This document shows positions 7,193 through 11,078 of a stretch of 11,078 bases of DNA, one piece after another. Location: assembly GCA_019428955.1 (NCBI GenBank), contig JAHYJF010000101.1, forward strand, positions 1-11,078, in the 5' to 3' direction. Both the position numbers and the translations under genes were made by a program. Under the pieces are notes generated by a model, which saw only the letters and a program-made list of their open reading frames with translations, ran no database searches and was not told the DNA's origin. Source of the DNA: Burkholderiaceae bacterium (lineage in GTDB: Bacteria; Pseudomonadota; Gammaproteobacteria; Burkholderiales; Burkholderiaceae_E). Each line of letters opens with the position of its first letter. Within the stretch, counting starts at the first letter, position 1.

Positions 7193-7849
7193 TCAGGATG
7201 CGCCCTGCGCGGCAGCTTCTATTGCCGCGAGGATCGCGGCGGGCCCGACCGCGCCACTGAGCGCCGAGCGGCCGCCAAAGATAAAGAATGGCACCCCGCT
7301 GACCCCGGCTTCGCGCGCCTGAAGATCGGCCGTGCGCACCTGCTCGAGCAACTGCTGGTCGGCAAGGACTTCGCGCGCCGCAGCGGCCTCGAGCCCGGCA
7401 CCGACCGCGAGCGCTTCGAGAGCCGCGTCGTCGGTCAGGTCCGCGCCATTGACGAAATAGGCCTGGAAGAGTTCCTCCGCAAGCGCGTCCTGCAATCCTG
7501 CGGTACCCGCGACGGCCAGCAGCGCGTGAGCCCGCAGGGTGTTGGGCTGACGAGTGATCGACTCCATCTCCAGCTTCAGTCCGACCAATTCGGCCGCGGC
7601 CTTGACGCGGGCATAGATCGCGCCGCCGTCGGCGTGGCCGAACTTGCTGGCGAGGTATTCGCCGCGTTCGATGCCGGCGGCCGGCATGGCCGGATTCAGC
7701 TGAAAGGGATGCCACCGCACCTGCGGCTCCGGTTCCCCGGGGTGGCGCTCGCGCCAATTCGCCAGCGCTTCCTCGAGCTGGCGTTTTCCAACGTAGCACC
7801 AGGGACAAACCACATCGGATACGACGTCAATCTGCAGCGCTGATGTCAT
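7193..7849 (-). CDS. DsbA-family thiol oxidoreductase, FrnE-like
   Basis: This is a thioredoxin-fold protein of the FrnE/2-hydroxychromene isomerase-related DsbA branch, likely a disulfide oxidoreductase or isomerase. The 218 residues start with a first strand and the active site VVCPWCYVGK (Cys15 and Cys18). The helical insertion of DsbA-like proteins follows. The cis-proline loop is GVSGVPFFIF (Pro187), and the end is the usual GAVGPAAILAAI. No signal peptide is visible, so it should act in the cytoplasm, as FrnE proteins do. The ATG at 7849 has a GGAG site (7857-7860) 7 nt upstream. It overlaps the stop of the upstream cation transporter gene in ATGA. FrnE-type proteins have been tied to oxidative and metal stress; a role alongside the metal exporter is an inference. 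The substrate is unknown. Confidence 0.88.
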   Translation of the reverse strand: MTSALQIDVVSDVVCPWCYVGKRQLEEALANWRERHPGEPEPQVRWHPFQLNPAMPAAGIERGEYLASKFGHADGGAIYARVKAAAELVGLKLEMESITRQPNTLRAHALLAVAGTAGLQDALAEELFQAYFVNGADLTDDAALEALAVGAGLEAAAAREVLADQQLLEQVRTADLQAREAGVSGVPFFIFGGRSALSGAVGPAAILAAIEAAAQGAS

Positions 7850-8760
7850 GGTGGATCTCCAGTTACGACCACCGGCACGTGTTCGCCCAGCCCGCTGGGG
7901 CAGGCGCCGCTGCCGATTTCCAGTTGCACAGTCACATGACCGACCCCAAAGCGCCGGCGCAGTTCATCGGCTACGGTTCGCAGCAAGTCCTCGCCCGCAA
8001 GTTCGGGGGCAACGTTGAGGTGCACCGTCATCGCCGCTTCCGAAGTACCCAGCGACCAGACGTGCAGGTCGTGCACCCCGCTCACGCCGGGCAATCCAGC
8101 CAGGTACTCGCGCACTTCGGCGAGCGTCACGGTGTGCGGAACACCATCGAGCGAAAGATGGAGCGACTGACGCAACAGGCTCCACGTTCCGGCCAGGATT
8201 ACCGCCCCGATCACCAGGCTGATGGCCGGATCGATCCATAGCCAACCTTGCCACAGATAGAGCACGCCAGCCACCATGACCCCGAGTGAAACCAGGGCGT
8301 CGGCGGCCATATGCAGGAAGGCACCCCTGATGTTGAGGTCTTCGCTGCGACCGCGCAGGAAAAGCAGCGCCGTCGCGGTATTGACTACCACGCCGGCGCC
8401 GGCCACCCAGATCACGGTCACACCCGCAATCGGGGTCGGGATGACGAGGCGGTCGATCGCGCCCCAGGCCAGTCCCCCGACGGCCATCAGCAGCAGCACC
8501 GCGTTGGCGAGCGCCGCCAGGATCGAGCCGCGTTGCCAGCCGTAGGTATGGGAATCGCTCGGCACTCGGCGCGCGACCAGGAACCCGGCCCAGGCCACCA
8601 CCAGGCCCAGCACATCGCTCAGGTTGTGACCGGCGTCGGCCAGCAAGGCCAGTGAATCGGCTTGCAGGCCGTAGAACACCTCGAGTGCGACGAAGGCGGC
8701 ATTGAGCGCCACGCCGATGGCGAACGCCTTCCCGCGCTCGTTGGCGGCGCTGGTCATCAT
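7846..8760 (-). CDS. Cation diffusion facilitator (CzcD/ZitB-like zinc-type exporter)
   Basis: CDF transporters export divalent cations, usually Zn2+ with some Co2+ or Cd2+, against protons across the inner membrane. The 304-residue protein has about six helices. The two-helix metal site is intact: DAGHNLSD in helix 2 (Asp42, His45, Asp49) and HMAADALVS in helix 5 (His150, Asp154). HxxxD in both helices is the pattern of zinc transporters rather than of iron or manganese CDFs. A cytoplasmic C-terminal domain follows (about 205-290, with GVSGVHDLHVWSLG). The ATG codons at 8760 and 8757 are adjacent; GGGG is spaced slightly better for the second, so the start may be 3 bp shorter. It lies 40 bp after tupA and overlaps the FrnE-like gene by 4 bp. 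Metal specificity is not proven by sequence. Confidence 0.92.
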   Translation of the reverse strand: MMTSAANERGKAFAIGVALNAAFVALEVFYGLQADSLALLADAGHNLSDVLGLVVAWAGFLVARRVPSDSHTYGWQRGSILAALANAVLLLMAVGGLAWGAIDRLVIPTPIAGVTVIWVAGAGVVVNTATALLFLRGRSEDLNIRGAFLHMAADALVSLGVMVAGVLYLWQGWLWIDPAISLVIGAVILAGTWSLLRQSLHLSLDGVPHTVTLAEVREYLAGLPGVSGVHDLHVWSLGTSEAAMTVHLNVAPELAGEDLLRTVADELRRRFGVGHVTVQLEIGSGACPSGLGEHVPVVVTGDPP

Positions 8761-8800
8761 GCCCCGAGGTTACACAAATCGGGAAGGCTGCGCCCCGCGG

Positions 8801-9655
8801 TCAGCGATTTGCCGGGAAAAACAGTTGCTGTCCGTCGATCCGGAAATCGGCGATCGCCGCCTGCCCGGCCGGCCCGATCAACCAGTCTATGAAGCGCTGG
8901 CCGGCGGCGGCGCGCACGTGCGGGTAACGCTGCGGATTGACCAGCATCACGCCGTAGCGGTTGAGCAGCCGTGAGTCACCCTCGAGCGCGATCTCGAGTT
9001 CACCGCGGTTGTGAAACGCGATCCAGGTCCCGCGGTCGGAGAGTGTGTAGGCGTTGCGGCCCGAGGCGACATTCAGCGTCGGTCCCATGCCGGAACCGGT
9101 TTCCAGGTACCACTTGCCGCTGCGAGAACCAGCGTCGATGCCTGCCAGCGACCAGATCGCGAGTTCGGCCATGTGGGTGCCGCTGCGGTCACCCCGCGAC
9201 GCGAACAGCGAGCCGGTCGCCGCGATGCGCTTGAACGCCGCCGCGATATCGTGTCCGCCCTTGATCCGGGCCGGATCCGAGCGCGGGCCAAGCAGGACGA
9301 AGTCGTTGCTCATCACGTCGTAGCGTCGTTGCGCCCAGCCTTCCGCGACAAATTTATCCTCCGCCTTGCGGGCATGAACCAGAACCACGTCGGCATCGCC
9401 GCGCCGACCAATATCGAGCGCCTGGCCGGTTCCGACCGCCACTACCTTGACCTGGATCCCGCTCGCCTGTTGGAAGATCGGCAGCAGGTAGCGGAATAGG
9501 CCCGATTGCTCAGTCGAGGTGGTCGACGCCACCACGATCGAATCCTCCGCCGTCGCGCCGGCCGCCGAAGCGACTCCGGCGACCAGGGGCAGAGAAACGG
9601 CCACGACCCCAATCACCAGCCGAAACAGCCGTCTGACCAGCGTCACATTTATCAT
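8801..9655 (-). CDS. tupA: Tungstate-type oxyanion ABC transporter substrate-binding protein TupA
   Basis: TupA is a periplasmic protein that binds tungstate (some members also molybdate) for a TupBC importer. The 284-residue precursor has a Sec signal peptide (RRLFRLVIGVVAVSLPLVAGVASAAGA, cleavage near residues 31-34). The family motif VASTTSTEQSGLF (42-54) matches the TTTS-type anion site. A second family motif, SRGDRSGTHMAE (153-164), contains an arginine likely to be near the anion. The C-terminal AGQRFIDWLIGPAGQAAIADFRI is typical. I chose the ATG at 9655 over an upstream GTG at 9667 because GAGG lies 6 nt before it. It is divergent from tupB and tupC, and 40 bp before the CDF gene on the same strand. 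Whether tungstate or molybdate is preferred cannot be read from sequence alone. Confidence 0.9.
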   Translation of the reverse strand: MINVTLVRRLFRLVIGVVAVSLPLVAGVASAAGATAEDSIVVASTTSTEQSGLFRYLLPIFQQASGIQVKVVAVGTGQALDIGRRGDADVVLVHARKAEDKFVAEGWAQRRYDVMSNDFVLLGPRSDPARIKGGHDIAAAFKRIAATGSLFASRGDRSGTHMAELAIWSLAGIDAGSRSGKWYLETGSGMGPTLNVASGRNAYTLSDRGTWIAFHNRGELEIALEGDSRLLNRYGVMLVNPQRYPHVRAAAGQRFIDWLIGPAGQAAIADFRIDGQQLFFPANR

Positions 9656-9661
9656 CGGACA

Positions 9662-9665
9662 CCTC
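9662..9665 (-). promoter_or_regulatory. Ribosome binding site deciding the tupA start
   Basis: GAGG on the minus strand lies 6 nt before the ATG at 9655. An upstream in-frame GTG (9665-9667) overlaps this site, so it is unlikely to be the real start. Choosing ATG also gives a clean signal peptide beginning MINVTLVRRLFR. Confidence 0.75.
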
Positions 9666-9697
9666 ACGAAGTTGTTTAACTATCCATTTGTATGTCT

Positions 9698-9720
9698 ATT
9701 TTACGTTTTTTACGTAAAAT
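9698..9720. promoter_or_regulatory. Perfect 9-bp inverted repeat in the tupA-tupB divergent spacer (candidate operator)
   Basis: Arms ATTTTACGT (9698-9706) and ACGTAAAAT (9712-9720) are perfect inverted repeats around TTTTT. It sits in the AT-rich spacer between the divergent tupA and tupB starts. Each arm carries a TAAAAT hexamer (5/6 to the -10 consensus), one reading each way. For tupA, TAAAAT (9698-9703, minus) has a partial -35 TTGCGT (9721-9726) at exactly 17 nt. For tupB, TAAAAT (9715-9720) lacks a good -35; an alternative is TTGTTT (9672-9677) with TCTATT (9695-9700). A protein bound here would cover both promoters. The regulator is unknown; I cannot match it to the ModE consensus. 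Confidence 0.6.
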
Positions 9721-9740
9721 ACGCAACATTGGGGAGATCA

Positions 9741-10445
9741 ATGGATCAAATCACAACTGCCCTCGAACATGCGCTGAGGATGATATCGAGCGGCGATCAG
9801 GAGCTGGCCACGATCACCTGGCTGAGCCTGAGGACTGCCGGCCTTTCGACGCTGCTGTCGAGCGTGCTCGGGCTGCCGCTGGGAGCGGCGCTCGCCATCG
9901 CCCGATTCCCCGGACGTGAAATCCTGGTTGCAACCTGCAACGCGCTGCTGGGCATGCCCTCGGTGGTGATCGGACTGATTGTCTATCTGGCCTTGTCACG
10001 CTCCGGTCCATTGGGGTCAATGGGACTGCTGTTCACGCCTGCGGCGATGGTCATTGCCCAAACCACCCTGATCACGCCAATGGTGGTCGCGCTGGCGCGT
10101 GGGCAGCTCGAGCCGGCGTGGTTGACGCTGCGCGACCCCATGCGTTCATTCAGGGTCGGGCCGGCGCGCTCGGTCGCGACCCTGCTGTTCGACTGCCGCT
10201 TCATGCTGGCCACGATCGTGCTTGCCGCCTTCGGTCGGGCGATCTCGGAAGTTGGCGCGGTCATGACAGTGGGCGGCAACATTGCTGGCGCGACCCGCGT
10301 GATGACCACCGCAATCGCGCTGGAAACCAGCAAGGGCGACCTCTCGCTGGCCCTGGGGCTGGGCATCGTCCTGGTCATGCTGGTGCTGGCGGTGGCGTTT
10401 TGCGCCCAGGCGCTGGGCCGCTATGCCGAGCGCCATTATGGATAG
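9741..10445 (+). CDS. tupB: Tungstate-type ABC transporter permease TupB
   Basis: TupB is the inner-membrane permease of the tungstate/molybdate-type importer served by TupA. The 234-residue protein has about five hydrophobic segments. Family features include CNALLGMPSVVIGLIVYLAL and LLFTPAAMVIAQTTLITPMV. The cytoplasmic EAA-type loop is AAFGRAISEVGAVMTVGGNI, where the ATPase docks. The frame is open much further upstream, but that part is antisense to tupA. The ATG at 9741 has GGGGAG (9731-9736) 4 nt upstream and gives the normal family length and start. The gene is divergent from tupA and overlaps tupC by 8 bp. The product would work with one TupA and a TupC dimer. Confidence 0.9.
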   Translation: MDQITTALEHALRMISSGDQELATITWLSLRTAGLSTLLSSVLGLPLGAALAIARFPGREILVATCNALLGMPSVVIGLIVYLALSRSGPLGSMGLLFTPAAMVIAQTTLITPMVVALARGQLEPAWLTLRDPMRSFRVGPARSVATLLFDCRFMLATIVLAAFGRAISEVGAVMTVGGNIAGATRVMTTAIALETSKGDLSLALGLGIVLVMLVLAVAFCAQALGRYAERHYG

Positions 10446-11078
10446 AGTGGCGGACCCCGGCGACGTCGTGTGCACCATGTCGGACCTGGTCTTCGAAGCC
10501 CGGGGAGCGCGCTGGCTCGACGTGCCCTGGCTGCAAATTCGGGGCGGCGAGCGCATCGTTATTCTGGGCGCCAACGGAGCCGGCAAGAGCCTGCTACTGC
10601 GGTTCAGCCACGGATTGCTGGAAGCTGCTTCAGGACGAGTCGAGTGGTCCAGTACGGAATTGCGCGAGGGCCAGGCGATGGTGTTCCAGCGCCCGACCTT
10701 GCTGCGCCGTTCAAGCCTTGCCAATGTGGCCTATCCGCTGCAGGTCCGTGGCATCTCCCGCCGCCCGGCTGCGGAGCGTGCCCGGGCCGCGCTAGCGGCA
10801 GTGGGACTGGCCGCATTCGCGGCGCTGCCCGCCCGCACCCTTTCGATCGGCGAACAACAGCGCGTAGCCTTGGCCCAGGCGATCGCGCTTGAGCCCCGGT
10901 TGCTCTGGCTCGACGAACCGACGGCGAGCCTCGATCCACCTGCAACCCGTGTCATCGAGGACGGCGTGCGCAAACTGAACTCGCTGGGGTGCACCATCGT
11001 GATGAGCACCCACGACGTCGGACAGGCACACCGGCTGGCAACTCGGGTATTGTTCATGCACCGCGGGAAGATCACTGC
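10438..11078 (+). CDS. tupC: Tungstate-type ABC transporter ATP-binding protein TupC, 3'-truncated
   Basis: This is the ATPase that powers TupB. The frame is open from the ATG at 10438 to the window edge (213 codons). Visible elements are Walker A GANGAGKS (44-51), Q-loop VFQRP (Gln84), a signature region LSIGEQQRVALAQA (135-148), Walker B LLWLDEPTASLDP (155-167) and H-loop STHD (His192). The signature has Ile where the first glycine of LSGGE/Q is usual; the serine and second glycine are kept. The start is uncertain. ATG 10438 overlaps tupB by 8 bp and has no clear ribosome site, which suggests coupling. ATG 10477 (residue 14, MSDLVFEARG) would begin nearer the conserved domain. ATPases of this group are usually about 220-240 residues, so little is missing. 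Family and position support TupC well. Confidence 0.88.
   Translation, partial: MDRVADPGDVVCTMSDLVFEARGARWLDVPWLQIRGGERIVILGANGAGKSLLLRFSHGLLEAASGRVEWSSTELREGQAMVFQRPTLLRRSSLANVAYPLQVRGISRRPAAERARAALAAVGLAAFAALPARTLSIGEQQRVALAQAIALEPRLLWLDEPTASLDPPATRVIEDGVRKLNSLGCTIVMSTHDVGQAHRLATRVLFMHRGKIT

Noticed and set aside
7925..7942. Pho-box-like sequence on the minus strand inside the 3' end of the CDF gene (12/18 to the consensus).
   Set aside because: It lies in coding sequence for the conserved end of the transporter, has no plausible -10 about 10 nt downstream, and its second repeat is degenerate. Chance similarity is more likely.
9519..9740. Upstream extension of the tupB frame that would give a 308-residue protein.
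   Set aside because: The extra part is antisense to the tupA signal-peptide region, and it would cross the AT-rich promoter spacer. ATG 9741 has a good ribosome site and gives the family length.
10146..10724. Minus-strand open frame (192 codons) opposite tupB and tupC.
   Set aside because: Both plus-strand genes carry clear permease and ATPase motifs over these bases; the antisense frame has none.

Overview
The window is high-GC, gene-dense bacterial DNA with almost no spacer. The protein families look like those of a betaproteobacterium: a PhoR with the short two-helix membrane anchor, PstS/PstC/PstA/PstB of the proteobacterial type, PhoB and PhoU. This taxonomic call is inferred from recognition of the protein sequences; there is no rRNA or marker gene to confirm it. 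No RNA gene, insertion sequence, CRISPR array, prophage or pseudogene was seen.

Layout from left to right. A 5'-truncated thpR-type RNA 2',3'-cyclic phosphodiesterase gene (+) runs in from the left edge and meets the pst genes tail to tail, 6 bp apart. From about 9.66 kb down to 0.47 kb all genes are on the minus strand. Read in the direction of transcription they are tupA (oxyanion-binding protein), a zinc-type cation diffusion facilitator, a FrnE-like DsbA-family thiol oxidoreductase, then phoU-phoB-phoR and pstS-pstC-pstA-pstB. On the right, tupB and a 3'-truncated tupC (+) diverge from tupA.

How they work together. PstSCAB is the high-affinity phosphate importer. PstB and PhoU relay phosphate sufficiency to the sensor kinase PhoR, which phosphorylates PhoB. 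I find two PhoB-box-like sites at the expected places. A strong one (16/18 to the E. coli consensus) lies directly after the frnE stop, upstream of phoU. A weaker one (12/18) lies upstream of pstS. The cluster therefore reads as two autoregulated units, phoU-phoB-phoR and pstSCAB, with the regulators first and phoU leading. A perfect 11-bp hairpin followed by a short T-rich tract just after pstS is the likely device that makes much PstS and less PstCAB.

The second theme is metal and oxyanion handling. TupA, TupB and TupC make a tungstate/molybdate-type ABC importer, split divergently around an AT-rich 85-bp spacer. That spacer carries a perfect 9-bp inverted repeat, a good operator candidate for an unidentified regulator. 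The CDF and FrnE-like genes overlap in ATGA and are probably translationally coupled. I found no clearly new system. The most interesting points are the tup intergenic palindrome, the phoU-first layout with its Pho boxes, the pstS-pstC hairpin and the atypical ABC signature in TupC.
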